This document shows positions 1 through 11,724 of a DNA stretch of 64,000 nt, piece after piece (the stretch's first letter is position 1; the number at the start of each line of letters is the position of its first letter). This DNA comes from Collybiopsis luxurians FD-317 M1 (lineage: Eukaryota > Basidiomycota > Agaricomycetes > Agaricales > Omphalotaceae). Both the position numbers and the translations under genes were made by a program. The DNA lies in the NCBI GenBank assembly GCA_000827265.1, contig KN834752.1:1168948-1232947 (forward strand), in the 5' to 3' direction. The notes beneath the pieces are model-generated. The model saw only the letters and a program-made list of their open reading frames with translations. It ran no database searches and was not told the DNA's origin.

Positions 1-2445
1 GCATGACGGTCACGGTCAGTCCGAAGGTCTTTTTTTACAGGATACAAACCGGAGTCGACCAGCCATTTCAAACCTTCCCGTGCGCATTACCATCAGCACC
101 AATTTCAGAGCCCGAGCAGAATTATACATACTTGTCCTCATAAAGAGCGAGCATATCCAAGCAGCTGTGTACTTCGTTCATTTCCTTAGTTACGTTCAGG
201 GATATCTTGGATTGTATTCCACGCCAAAGGTTAGTTGAAAGCACAATAGCGCAGGAGAAGATTGGAGGCTGGGGGAGGAAAATCGCTTATCAATCTGACT
301 GAACAAGGATTTGCAAGTACGTACTATAAAGTGGGGGAATGTAATTCTGCATCGTTGGTGATGGCCATTGAGAAGATGAACACAGGAACGGGCAGCATTA
401 GCGCAGATAGCCAACGAAGGGAATGTCACGATGGATTTCTGACCAGGCCAGCACATGAAGCGTTTATGAACTAGGTAGGTACATGAGCAATGAGCCCGGG
501 ACTTCGACCACAAACAAACTTTGTATCCGAGCCAAGTAAAATTCAGCATAGAGCATCACCGATTGACGAGCGAATACATCATCTTCTTGGTGAGGATTGT
601 ATTTCACTAGGTAAAGTCATCAGCCTCAGTCAACACTGGTTACGGACCACGATTACAAAAGTCAGGCAGAGCATCTACCCAGTTGTTCAAAGCCGAGTCA
701 AGTTCTACGACAGCCTTTTGATTCCATTCTGCAGTGGAAAGTGTTGTCGGTCCCCATGGGTCTAGACGCCTTGCTGAATACTACAAGGCTCAATATATGA
801 ACTACAGGGAACAGAAGGACTTACAAGTGAGCGTTGAGCGAAGCCAACAATCTCCGCGAGCTTGATGTAGTGGATCCAAAATGTCAATTTCGACGGTATA
901 TTTTCAGGTTGCTTGAATGCGTCATCTGGGTTCGGAGTCTCCCAGTATTCATCATCGCATACTGCAGGTAGGTCGAGATCTAAGCTGCTAGGAATTACCA
1001 TACGACTGGACTCAGAATTCGCGAAAATTCTCACTCATTGGGATTCGATAATCTTGGCCTCCCAAGAGCCATACTCAAGCTCGTATCAAAGAATTCGAGT
1101 TGCCAGAAAGCTCGCTTCCACAATTCGACATCTACGGGATTTCTGCCTTTGCCAAAACTTGATCGGTGTACACCGATCATTTGCGCAAGCTGGATACCAC
1201 GTCCAATTAATATCCAAGATGCCTCCGCCATGTGTGTTCCAAGCATAAAGGTTACAGAGAGCTAACTTCTCGTCATGACCTGTATTGAGTTGGGGAATGA
1301 TCCAAAAGCTTACCGGATAGACTTGCAATACATGAACAGAAAAAGACCCGACCAGACTTTTCGGTACGAATTCGATCTGGTTGAAGTATTTCCAGCCGGC
1401 GGAGTGCATTGATGTCGTATTATCGTATAAGACTCGAGGGTCAGCTGAGTAGCGCGATGCGAGCGCACATACGGCCAACACGGTAGCACCAAACGGCCGG
1501 TCGTACATGTGTAATTTGGCTGCGAGGGATTTCTCAAAAGTAGGTCTATGGAGCAATGGATAGAAAGGATGAAAGTGCTCCCAATACAAAGCCAGCAAAC
1601 TCTTGAGAAGGTCGTTAGGTGGGTATTCATAGGGTATTGCCTGGTACTGCGGTGTAACGTGCCACTAAGAGCAAAGATCAAGCTCGCACTGAGAGATTGA
1701 CAAAATAGATGGAACTCACCGGCTTCAGTTCCCAAAACTCGGATCTTTTTAAATCTAGAGAGGTCTTTTCAGTTTGTCCTCCGTTAAGGTCATCTCGAGC
1801 ATCAAGGGCAGTCTGAATAAACTTGTATTGCGAGGATTTTCCAAAATGATGGTCACTATGACGTTTAAAGCAAAAACCTTCCAATCGACTGCCCAAAGCT
1901 CCTGTCGGATCTGTCTCACAGCTGAGAGGAGGATCCTCGTCTGATATGGTGAGGGATGACACAGTAACGGCAGATCCATCTGGCAGAGAGTTTGAACTAC
2001 GAAGGGAAGCCAATTCCTTCTCGAGTGCTTGTGAGTGTAAAGCCAGGTCAACTAGCATTGTTCGAACCACATGGGTGTTAGTAGGCACACTGTACGCGGT
2101 GGGCGCATCCAAAATGGCGGAAATTAGAGATTGGATATATCTTGGATCCGGAGGAGCTTGCGAGTAGCGCGGCTTTGGACCTCGTCTCTGCCGACGAAGA
2201 ATAAGTCTGCGAGGGTTTGTAAAATGTAAATCGTTTACTCTTTTTCCAATGTTCCGTGTACATTCCAGGTTTAGTTTTGAACATTCAGAGCACACATTTC
2301 CTGGTGTAGTGTCTCCGTCACCTATCGAGGCACGTCATTATAAGCTTTGAACAGATCTGTATACGTAACGAGACTTACAGCGGACTTTGCGTTTAAAACA
2401 GTTATCGCAAGCCTCTCGCTTACTGAGACTAGGCGGAGGAGTCAT
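1..2445 (-). CDS. Zn2Cys6 fungal transcription factor, partial at C-terminus
   Basis: Likely a nuclear sequence-specific regulator. The start ATG is at 2445 and is followed by a zinc binuclear cluster split by an intron. The first half has CX2CX6C (CDNCFKRKVRC) and the second, after nine residues, CX2CX6C (CSECSKLNLEC). A long middle region carries the fungal-specific transcription factor domain: YWEHFHPFYPLLHRPTFEKS near 1590-1530, then LGTHMAEASWILIGRGIQLA near 1240-1180, and SLAICANAARSCVHLL near 400. At least eight short GT-AG introns are needed; for example exon 2 ends at 1720 and exon 3 starts at 1664. The reading frame runs off the left edge after FEMAGRLR, so the C-terminus is missing. 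It is divergent from the bHLH gene at 3754. The family assignment is firm; the target genes are unknown. Confidence 0.88.
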
Positions 2446-3753
2446 TTCAGAATTGTGAGCGAGTCGATCCGCAAACTGGATTGGTAAAAAGTGTTAGCCA
2501 GGTCCGCGCCCCTGGCGCTCTATAAAATTGTTGGGAACAAAATCAAAACGCCTCTAGCCACAGACATTCACTCTTACCGTGATACCGCCGCACCTCCCGG
2601 TGTTTCATAACGATTCAAATAAATTAGTAGTCGACAAGTGGGAGCATTGGGAGCAAGCTCGATACGACTCCTAGAAGACAAGTGTAGAAGTTTATCGAAA
2701 GTCCGACTCGGTGGCATTATCGGTGGCATTAGGAGGATGCTCCAATTTAAACTGCGCTCGGCTTTGCCTCTTGGAGCTGAAGCCGGTGTGCCGGTGTATA
2801 AAGCCGAGGTTTTGCTTTTGCGGCCCATAAGACCAGTGGGCTTTTACCTTACCAACCTTGAAATTCGTATTAATTGGCATAGGTCATCCCACTACATAGC
2901 CAGTCAAAAATCGGCTTCTTACACGAGATCACCTACTTCAAAAAATCTAGTACTGCTTGTGCAATGTCAGTCTGCATACTGTCTATAATAGAGCACACGA
3001 TGTGCCAGGGCGATGCCGAGAGATGAGACTCGGATGCAAGCTGGGCCGTTGTATGTTCTTGTCGTTTTTATTTTCGCCCGAAACCTGAGATAGTGCGCCG
3101 AAAATTTAATTTATTATATGAGCCGATCTTTGACAGTGACTAGAAGGTATCCTCGAGTTCGTGTTAAGCTCATTAGCTAGAGTAATTCATTTGCACAGAA
3201 GTGGCAAGAAATCGAAGAGATGCCACTTCTCAAAACTATCTCAACGTAAGCGTAGCTGCTCGAATGGAAGTCGACCCTGAACCTGGCCGGATGTTCATCC
3301 GGCTTGCGGTTATGAAAAGAATTTAGTTTGTACTTGATCCTCGGTAAATGCTAATTAATTGACCTTTAACTTTCTTTCTTTTGTAAAATACCCTGTCCTG
3401 AGTTGGACGTTTTGCGGATCCGAGACGTTCTTGCCGAGACTCATGGATGAAGGGATATGAAGAAAGCTGAATATTCTTTGTTGCCCTGTATTGTATCAGA
3501 CTCGGTGTGAAGTGGTGTAAAAGTTGCCATCTGTGAAGAGTCATATCGCAGCACCGGGCCGATTCCGGTTTTCAGGCTACTTTTCACCTCGACGGCTATC
3601 TGCCCTCCACTACCTCCATTCCATCCATCATTGACCCAAGTGTTGCAGAAAAAAAAAACAAAGGAAAAAAAATATATCTGCAATAAACAGAAACAGTAAA
3701 AGCTTTCTTTCGCCCGTTACTGCAATCACGTACTGAATTCTAGGGGCGGGAGA
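2446..3753. other. Intergenic region between two divergent regulator genes
   Basis: This 1.3-kb stretch lies between the two divergent transcription factor genes. Reading frames here are short and lack protein-like character. The last 150 bases before 3754 are pyrimidine-rich and then A-rich, as expected of a fungal 5' leader. No gene is supported. Confidence 0.6.
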
Positions 3754-6677
3754 ATGGATTCTGAATCTATATTGGACCTTGACCACCATCCACTTGCTGT
3801 ATCATCCGATCTCTTCTTTCCAACTCAGTCAAAGCACGATATGGATTCCAGTAACGATCAGGTCCAGCAAAAAGATCCAGCAAATGCTGCATCTTCGTCA
3901 GCAAGTTCAAGTACGCTCAACATGAGTTCTCCATTCTTGGCCGGAACAGGTGGAAACAACATGGGCATGGCTGGAGTCATGGCTGCACTTCAGTCCCTCG
4001 GTACCAGTACAAAATCTCCGAATGTATCCGATGCAAACCAGTCAGCCAATAGCAATACGGATTCAAGCCTCGGGGTAGAACCTGCACAGGGCCAAGGGCT
4101 GCTCAAAGAACAGATTATGTTGGAGCAGTTCAAGCTCGCGCAACTTAAACAGCTGCAGGAGCTTCAGCAGCAGATTTTTCAACAACAGGCTGGTGTTCTC
4201 ACTCTCAGCGTTCAATTTCACGCCCCTCTAACTTTGACTTTCAGATGGCGCTCATTAACGGCTCTCACACTCTAGACAGTCAGCCAAGAGATCATCGCGG
4301 ATTTCATGGACTACCAACTCCAGGCTCATCCACCGAGCTGCGTCCATCTCAGCCGTTTCCAGTCGAATTTATTTCCCCGATGCAGCTAAACTACAACGAT
4401 ATTGACACAAGCACAGTCCTCTCCCTCGATATCCCCACACAGTCACATTCGGCTTCGCACACTCCCATCTTTCCTCCACATGATCCCGCCGGTCTGGATA
4501 TTGACATCAATGGTTTCAACCCCCTCACTCCGTCGAGTGCGACCAATCTGCATTTTAATTCAAACATAGGCTTTGACTTGAATGCAAACCCAAACGCAAA
4601 CAATAGTGCCGGTACTCGTTCACATGAACACTATTTTGCTCATCGAGGAACTGCCTCTGCCCCTGCCCATATCGCATTCGGCAATCCATACCAGAACCAT
4701 AACAATCACCACTCCTCGCACCAACATGCTATGAATATGGGCATGAACGGTTTGAATACCACAAGCATGTCCTCAGAGCCATCTTCGCCATTGCATTCGG
4801 AACTCGATTTCGATATCTCTCCATTGACCAGTCCATGGCTGGGAGCCAAGGTTACCGGTAGCGCCAGCACAACTCGAGCTGGCAATAACGGGCGACTGCA
4901 GGCCTATGGTCATCATCACCCCGTTCAAAACAATATGCGTCCCACCACTCAAGCAGGCACGAAACGTCCTGCGTCACCCAGCGACACCGATGTCGGCGTC
5001 GATGTTGGTTTTGCTGGTGGAATTGGTGGAGATAGATCTCGAAAACGACAGGCGTCGGCTTCCCAATCTCCAGGTACTATGCGGCCCGCAGTCTCGCCCG
5101 CGATAAGGCCCACAAGTGTCTCGTCATCTTCTGGGAGACCCTCTCATGGTTCTGGTTCGCGATCAGTCAACTCGACGCCCTTGCTGAGGGGGACGAATCC
5201 TAATAGCCATTCAAGGGACGCGAGGGCGAGGAGAGGAAGCGTGGCGATGAACAGCCCATTGGCGATCGCGATGAACGGTGGATCGACCGGTGGATTTTCA
5301 GGTCCCTTGGCCGGTGCGGGATCAAGTTCAAATGGTTCATCAATGAGAGGAAGTATGGGCACGAATAATACTACTTATAGCGACGGAGCCAATGGAACTG
5401 GTATGAACAGTTCCTCGATCGCGTTGGTTGGGGACTCTCCTTCTCCTGTTGATCTTTCATTGACGATGCCCCCGCCTGCCGCTCCCGCCTCTGCTTCAGC
5501 TTTCGGTGTCGGTAGTAATGGCACCAATGAAGGGGCAATGCCTGCGCCAGAATCATTGGTTCCCGTTACTCCTGCGAGTATAATGAACCTTGGCGGCTCG
5601 CTCGGTGGGTTGGGAGGAAGCAGTATCGGTATCGGTCAGACACAAGCTCTACCTTCAAATTCGAACATGACACCAATGTCCGTCTTCTCAGGTTCTGCAT
5701 CTACTTCAGGTAGCAGTTCGACCTCCACCACCACTGCGTCTACGTCTTCAGCGGGGACTGCCAAGGGCTCTTCAACAAAGGGTGCCTCGCGCAGTGCTAA
5801 AAATAACCTTGATGCAGGTTCGCCAACAGTTCCGGCAGCGGGCACGAGAAAATCTGGACGGAGAGCCGCCTCAACCGCGAACACAGGGGGTGCTGATAGT
5901 GCGAATAGTAACACACTCAAACATATTTTGCCCGCCGGCGGAAACCCTTCTTCTTCCTCTTCAACAACGAACCCCAGTTCCATGTCCGTTTCCGTTTCAC
6001 GCGCATCCACATCCGCTGCTGCTTCGGCTTCTTCATCATCGACGTCAACGATCGTCCCGGTGAAAGAACGTAAAACGTCACACAAAGCTGCCGAACAAAA
6101 ACGTCGAGATTCTCTCAAGACGACATTCGATGATCTTCGAGGGTTGCTCCCGCCGATTCCTCTTCCCACGGATGATAAATCTAATTCGGCTGGAGGAGTG
6201 GGTGATGGGACTGAGTTGGATTTCATTGCGGTAGCAAAGGCGTCGATGTTACCTGGAGCTTTACCCCCGAGAGGACCGCCCAAGGCGGGTGGGGAGGGCC
6301 CGAATAAGGCTGTCAGTAAGTTGCAGCTGTTGATTTGTGGGAATGAGTATATCAGGGCGTTGAAGGGACGGGTGGAGAGGAGGGATGAGGAGGTTGAGAG
6401 GTTGAGGAGCGAGGTGAGGAGGTTGAGGGCGAAGTTGAAGGAAAGTGGGTTGGGGGAGGAGGAGGAGGAAGGAGGGTTTGGAGATGATGGGGACGATGCT
6501 GGGAGTGGGGGTAATGGGTATGTGGCGAATAAGGGAGGGGGACCGGGGTTGGATTTGGATCGGGATTTGGATGCGGTAGAGGTTATGGAATCGATGAGAG
6601 GTCCCGATCCGGATGCCGACGATATTATGAATGGGAGTGGGATGCTTCCGGAGGCTGATGAGGATGTTGAGGAGTAG
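3754..6677 (+). CDS. bHLH transcription factor with long loop and C-terminal coiled coil
   Basis: Predicted DNA-binding regulator of about 957 residues. Exon 1 is 3754-4194 and exon 2 4245-6677; the 50-bp intron keeps the frame but has a weak donor (GTTCTC), so the junction is provisional. The protein is low-complexity (Ser, Asn, Gln, Gly) until the basic region KERKTSHKAAEQKRR at about residue 754. The His, Glu and Arg spacing in HKAAEQKRR is the one associated with CACGTG E-box binding. Helix 1 (SLKTTFDDLRGLL) is followed by an unusually long loop of about 50 residues, then helix 2 (VSKLQLLICGNEYIRALKGR) and a charged coiled coil to about residue 875. The tail is acidic. An early Leu/Gln helix (EQFKLAQLKQLQELQQQ, about residues 126-142) could be a second coiled coil. 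A long antisense frame over 5636-6685 is a composition artefact. Confidence 0.85.
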
Positions 6678-7097
6678 GACTCCAAGAGGGATAGGGGAGC
6701 AGGAGGGGGGGAGAGGGGGAAGCGAAGAGTGGTCTGTGTCTATGTCTGATGTCGGTTGCTCGGTCAATATGATATGCGGGGTTTCGAGACCTTCTTTCTG
6801 CAGATTAACTGTTAAAGCCTAAATTTATTATGCGATACCCTTCTTACTTTTCAAGCTATTGTCCTTTTATTCATTAGTATGCGACATACGTACATATATG
6901 CTGTAGCTTTATGACGGTATGTACTGTGATTACTGACATTGTCGAGATTATGAAAATGGGCTGGGGAGTGGGCGGCCGAGGCATCGTCTTTCGGTTGTTA
7001 CAGTCACTTGGAGAGTGAAATTTTATTCTACAGCTCACTACACAAAGTACTAGTTTCCACTTGGATCTGAATACTACTGCGACAGACCAGCTACTAT
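6678..7097. other. Convergent 3' region
   Basis: This stretch holds the 3' ends of the bHLH gene (plus) and the GH62 gene (minus). It is AT-rich after 6820, consistent with 3' untranslated regions. No gene or RNA structure was seen. Confidence 0.5.
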
Positions 7098-8598
7098 TCA
7101 TATACACTGCGAGTAGTCTGCGGTCGAAATTATCAAGCTTTAGTCAGCGCTGAAGGCTGAGATGATAAAGCTCATTCACTTACAGGGGTTGGAGACCGTG
7201 CACGTTGAACCAGAGGCACACACCGTGCAGCCTGTGAACCCGATTCCACCGCATTGACCATATCGGGGGGTTGTGCTGGAAGATCAGATGTATAGATAGA
7301 GTTAGACAGCTGGATCGATAGCAAGGAGAAAGAGAAGATTACTGACCATGATCCTCCGCCTCCTCCGCCGGAGGCAGGGGAAGTAGATGTAGGAGGGGTA
7401 GTGGTAGTACTGCTGCTTCCGGAGGGTGGGCACTGCATGAAATGTTTGTGTCGGCCTTATGTGTTACAGCGCCATGGGTATACACATACCGTCGTTGAAG
7501 TCAAAAGCGCAAGCTTCCACGGGAGGGTGTTGTAGTCACCACTAGAGCCAATCGGCAAGCCCTGGTACAGGTACTGCTGAGGTCCACAGTCGGAAATTGT
7601 CATCGTCTGGTCGACGTTGGATCTTATAGCCTCTCCGTGACTAATATCATTCGTCCAAGCACCAGAAGGGAACTGCACGTTGGCTGTACCTGCGAACGGG
7701 TTCTGCTCGGTTGCGGCTAGCGCCGTCCAGGACCCACTGAGACTCGACGATGTCCAGGAGCGGAAGTACCGCTCTCCGCTGGTGCCGATACACTCAACGA
7801 TAAGAAGGTACTGGCTGCCGACTTTGTACACATTTGAAGCTTCGAACAGATTATTTGGGTTTGAGTCCTCGAGGGCAATTACGACGTTACCCATACCATT
7901 AGGGAAGTTGGCGAGCGAGGTCTGTGCACGGTAGAGGTGGCCGTTGTCGTCTGAAGAAAAGTGGTAGCAGTTGGAGGAGTCACAAATGACCCACATGTCG
8001 ACCCAGTAGCCGGCGCCGATGTTCTGGGTGATTATGCTGGGCATGCTGGAGAAGAAATGCTTGGGTGCAGACCATCCAGCGGGGTTGGTGATGTCCGTGT
8101 TGGTGGAGTATGCCGCGTTACCGTCTTGGTAGATGAGGTACCAGAGGTTCTGGCTAGTCATATGGAACACCTGTGGCGCAGCACGGTAACCAGCACCGAT
8201 GGGCGTTTGATCGAGGTAGTGGAACGTAGCGCTTTGAGCTTGGCTGAAGTCGGTGAAGGAGAGGTAAACCAGCTAGACAATCCCACTAGGATCAACACAC
8301 AAGTGACAGACTGGACCAACCTTGCACTTACATTATATCCGGCAGCCGTCGCCGTGCTGGCAAAGACGTGGTACGCTCCGTTATAAAAGATGATAGACGG
8401 ATCCTTGAGTGCGACGATGCCGCTGCCATCATTCTTAGGACCAATGAGTTGACCGCTAGAGGTCCACTTGAAGCTAAGAGCCTGAGAAGCGCGAGAATCA
8501 ATATCGATGCTCGTGTTCCTCGCGAACAAAGAGCCGGCGCTCAAGGCCAGAGCAGAAGAAACCAAGGCGGTGAGCACAAGGACCAGAGAATGAAGCAT
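7098..8598 (-). CDS. Secreted GH62 alpha-L-arabinofuranosidase with C-terminal CBM1
   Basis: Secreted enzyme that removes arabinose side chains from arabinoxylan. The start ATG at 8598 gives the signal peptide [20 protein letters not shown]; an upstream TTG is not needed. Catalytic-domain landmarks are [17 protein letters not shown] (general base Asp), [16 protein letters not shown] and [10 protein letters not shown] (general acid Glu); these roles come from GH62 family knowledge. A Ser/Thr/Pro then Gly-rich linker leads to a complete fungal cellulose-binding module beginning [12 protein letters not shown] and ending SNPYYSQC. Four exons: exon 1 is 8598-8332 and exon 2 starts at 8272. The last intron splits the codon after NP, so the final YYSQC is missed if splicing is ignored. 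The product should bind cellulose and act on adjacent arabinoxylan. Confidence 0.93.
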
Positions 8599-9074
8599 AT
8601 TGCGAGTTTTCAAGTTGGAGGATAGCGTCCATTCGAGACTATTTATTAATTATTTTTTCAAGTCGGAAAAAGTACGGAACTGGGTGGTTGAACAGACAAA
8701 GCCCGTAGTCGTCCATTTCTTGTTCCCAACATTCAATGGTAGCTCGAGCGAGGTTTAAGCAGCTGCTGGATAGTGAAGCAGAGTCCTCTGCACAGCACGA
8801 CGTGACGCGGTCATCTGGCTTACCTCGGAAAGTCGACGGATAATTTTTTGCTTGATGGTTAAAACTTGGGATACTTAGCAGTCTCATAGACCCCGTGCCC
8901 TTTGAGTGACCGCGGCAGATTTTCGGCGATACGAACCCCTTGCCCGACCGCGTCGGGTGCGGTGTCCAAAAAGGATCGCTTCTTCCACCACCATTATCCG
9001 TTCGTCCTAATCCTTAAAATGCTTCAAATAGTATTTTGTATTCATAATTATCAAATAAAACCGCATTTTCTCCA
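8599..9074. other. Intergenic, promoter side of GH62
   Basis: This is the upstream region of the GH62 gene (minus). It is AT-rich just before the start codon and contains short GC-rich runs near 8900-8960. No gene was seen. Confidence 0.5.
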
Positions 9075-9995
9075 GTGAATGGCCCCAGCATTGTGCTTCA
9101 GAAGTTCCAACCTCGAGATTTACCTTGTTGTTGTCCCTACACTCCTTCTGGCCCAAAACTTACTGTTCTTTCACGTTACAGTCCTCCCTTGATCAGATTT
9201 CTTTGCCTTCTTTGCCTAATGCCTCTCAGCCATTTACCTCCAATCCTGGACCATTTGAACAAAGGTCCCGCTCTGTTCACTTTCCAGAAACACCTGTCCA
9301 GAATGTCCGAACACCATTCATGTCACCTCATTATCTTTCTACATACGCTCTCAGTCATGTCAAAGACAAGTCATATGCCCCTTGCGCCAAGTCTTTATAC
9401 ACCCTCGTGTGCGCCATCTCCCGAGCATGAACCAGAGGATGAGGACGAGGAATGAGTCAAGTGAGGATGAGAGGACAATTGGGTGAAAGATTTATACGCA
9501 CGTTATCTGAATTTTGTGGACAGCTATGGAAAGGCATCGGACTTGTTGGCGTTCATCTGTCCGAAGTGTAAAATTCAAGTCAAAGCCGATCTTATCATTC
9601 CAAAAATGGAACTGTGTGGGTTCTGCGGGCACTCAAACTGTCCAACATGTGCGGTCTATTGGCACGCAAACAAGGGTTCTGATTGTACTCCTTGCCGAAA
9701 TGTAACCATCATCTGCGCCTTGTGCAACCATCCTGAACCCTCTCGAACAACAGGTCATTGTCCTGCAGTTTGGAATTATAATATTATATCTCATATCCCT
9801 TCTCAGCATTCTGAGTATCAAATTCCTGGTGATAATAATGACAGTACCCTCAGTCTTCAATGGGAACTTGCTAAAATGACCATACCTACTGTGGGACAGT
9901 CGGGAATGGGAATCCCAAGCCATCTGACATTGGCTCCTCTCCTCCAGGATCTGAAGGTCAATCTCAAATGGATTCAGAAAGTTAACGAGAAGTAA
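9075..9995 (+). pseudogene. Decayed Cys-rich hypothetical gene
   Basis: Not recognised. The clearest part is 9495-9995, an open frame encoding a Cys/His-rich block (CPKC, then CGFCGHSNCPTC, CTPC, CALCNHPE) that resembles a zinc-binding module. Upstream in the same frame is an acidic run (EPEDEDEE) ending at a TGA at 9453-9455. Two more in-frame TGA codons follow within about 15 bases, and the Cys-rich frame starts right after them with no ATG. The frame at 9125-9430, shifted by one base, looks more protein-like (Ser/Pro-rich) than the frame it would join. Frameshift plus clustered stops suggest a pseudogene. A spliced gene with an unseen intron is the alternative. Confidence 0.4.
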
Positions 9996-10795
9996 AGCAA
10001 TAGGTAAAGGGAAGAAGCGGGCATTACAGGCGGCTACTGATAATGGTAGTACTACTTCCGGACAGCATAAAGATAGTGTGAACTAGACACTAGATGCTAG
10101 ATTTCGGGGACCATTTGTTCTTTTGTCTGACTTTTGTTCGGCTTTTGTTTTGTATACTTGAAAATTGAGCTTAATGTAGGGATTATCATTGCCATGTTTT
10201 TATCTAGTCATTCTACTGGTACCTACATGAACTAATCGAATTTTGTTCGTACAGAGCTCAGAAATGAGGCGGGACGAAAAAAAGGTGAACCGGATAAGAG
10301 GTTCAAGGACACCCCGGTCCCCTAGGTGTCGAGGTTAGTGTCAGATATTTTGTTTCCACACTACCCTTGAGTCCTTTCAGCTTCGGTGGTACGTAACCAC
10401 TCTCTGTACAAGATTTTACATCTCAATTCGTCCCTAACTCCATCGCCTCCATCTCAGGTGCCAAGAAATGTACTCGTACCAGTACCATTTGTGAGCTGTG
10501 GCTCGATCTTTTTCTATCAGACCGGGACGGTCATAATCTACTTTCGCTGTGGGGCCGTAGTTCGAGCTCATCGCCAATTTCGCCAATTCCGCTATCTACA
10601 TCAATTATCAATTGGTCCTGGATTGACAATCTCTATGTAATTGCCAATCAATTCGTAAATAGCGGCGGACGGAACAACTCAAATACGGGAAAAAATACCA
10701 AGTCTTGGGCCGAACCAAGTATAAAATAAAAAATATTCCCTTGCAAGTTCGCGGTAGAGAGCTGGCCTCTAACCACACCTTATATTGCAGTCAAG
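9996..10795. other. Intergenic
   Basis: No gene was supported in these 800 bases. A T-rich stretch (10100-10200) follows the Cys-rich frame, and a TATA-like element occurs at 10720 before the next gene. Confidence 0.5.
10720..10729 (+). promoter_or_regulatory. TATA box of small secreted protein gene
   Basis: TATAAAATAA lies 67 bases before the start codon at 10796, a typical position for a fungal TATA element. Confidence 0.5.
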
Positions 10796-11724
10796 ATGCC
10801 CCTGGCGCGTGCATCGTTCATGTGTACATTTGCAGTACTGATTTTCTTCCTCGTACTGGGTATCAGGGCTTCACCCACCCAAAGCAGAGTTGTCATTGGA
10901 TATAGGTTTGTTGCAATCCTGCTCGATAACATATCACCTATTTGTCTCTGAGTGTTTGCTAGATATGTTGATGAGGTAGCCTCTAGGACATCCCATCGGT
11001 CACCGATACTCTTTAATCAATTTCACTTGTAGCAAACCGCAGCTGAATACATGGATGCTAAGAGTTTAACCGATGTTCAGCCTAATGGCGATCAGTTAGG
11101 AGACCATGGGGCTTATGTCTCTCCACGGCCAAATGAGTGGCACGGTGAATGGATAGTACGTATCTCTATGTTGACGGGTATTCCACTATTCGCGATTCAG
11201 TGACTTTTAATGTACAGGTCGTGATATTCGCAGATGAGGTCAAGTTCAGGGCAGCACCCAAAGTGAGCGTTTCCCATTGCCAAAAGCAACAACGCTCGTT
11301 CAACTTCCCATAATAGCAATACATTTACGACGAGGACGCATTCCATAATCCACTTGAGATCAAGAAAATCTTGGAAGAGGCTCCGAAGGCGGTAGTGGAT
11401 CAAACAATTCTCTTTTCCAAGATTTCCAAAATTGCAGAAGATCGTGTGCAGATGTTCATACCTTCTCATTACCTCAGAAAGTCCATATTGAGCGGTCGGA
11501 AGGGAGGCATAGGGGATCTTGGGATCCAAATTGTCTGTGTCCCAAATAAACCTGGTATGTAACAGGGGTTTTCTTCTAAGCTTGAATCGTAGAATGACCG
11601 TCTGCATGAAATAGGTACAAAAATACCCACTGCTGAGGATGCGGAATGGGAAAAGTACGAAATTCCGGGTTGGCGCAAAGACCTTCGCTCGAGAGGTGAC
11701 CCCTCTTCGTGGGCTTCAAGATAG
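10796..11724 (+). CDS. Small secreted protein, basidiomycete-type hypothetical
   Basis: Predicted secreted protein of 212 residues. Six exons give an exact frame: 10796-10905, 10963-10975, 11033-11155, 11218-11262, 11317-11554 and 11615-11724; exon 2 is a 13-base microexon. The start gives a clear signal peptide (LARASFMCTFAVLIFFLVLG, then cleavage near ASP). The mature protein begins near VVIGYRYVDEQTAAEYMDAK and contains GDQLGDHGAYVSPRPNEWHG, VVIFADEVKFRAAPKQYIYD and GIGDLGIQIVC. I have a general impression of similar small secreted proteins in Agaricomycetes with a GYR start and a GAY-SP motif, but cannot name a domain. An ADP-ribosyltransferase-like fold was considered from the GYR start and not adopted. 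The gene stands alone. Role unknown. Confidence 0.78.

Noticed and set aside
5636..6685. A 349-residue open frame on the minus strand
   Set aside because: It lies antisense to the low-complexity bHLH coding sequence, with Ser/Pro runs that mirror Gly/Ser codons. Composition artefact.
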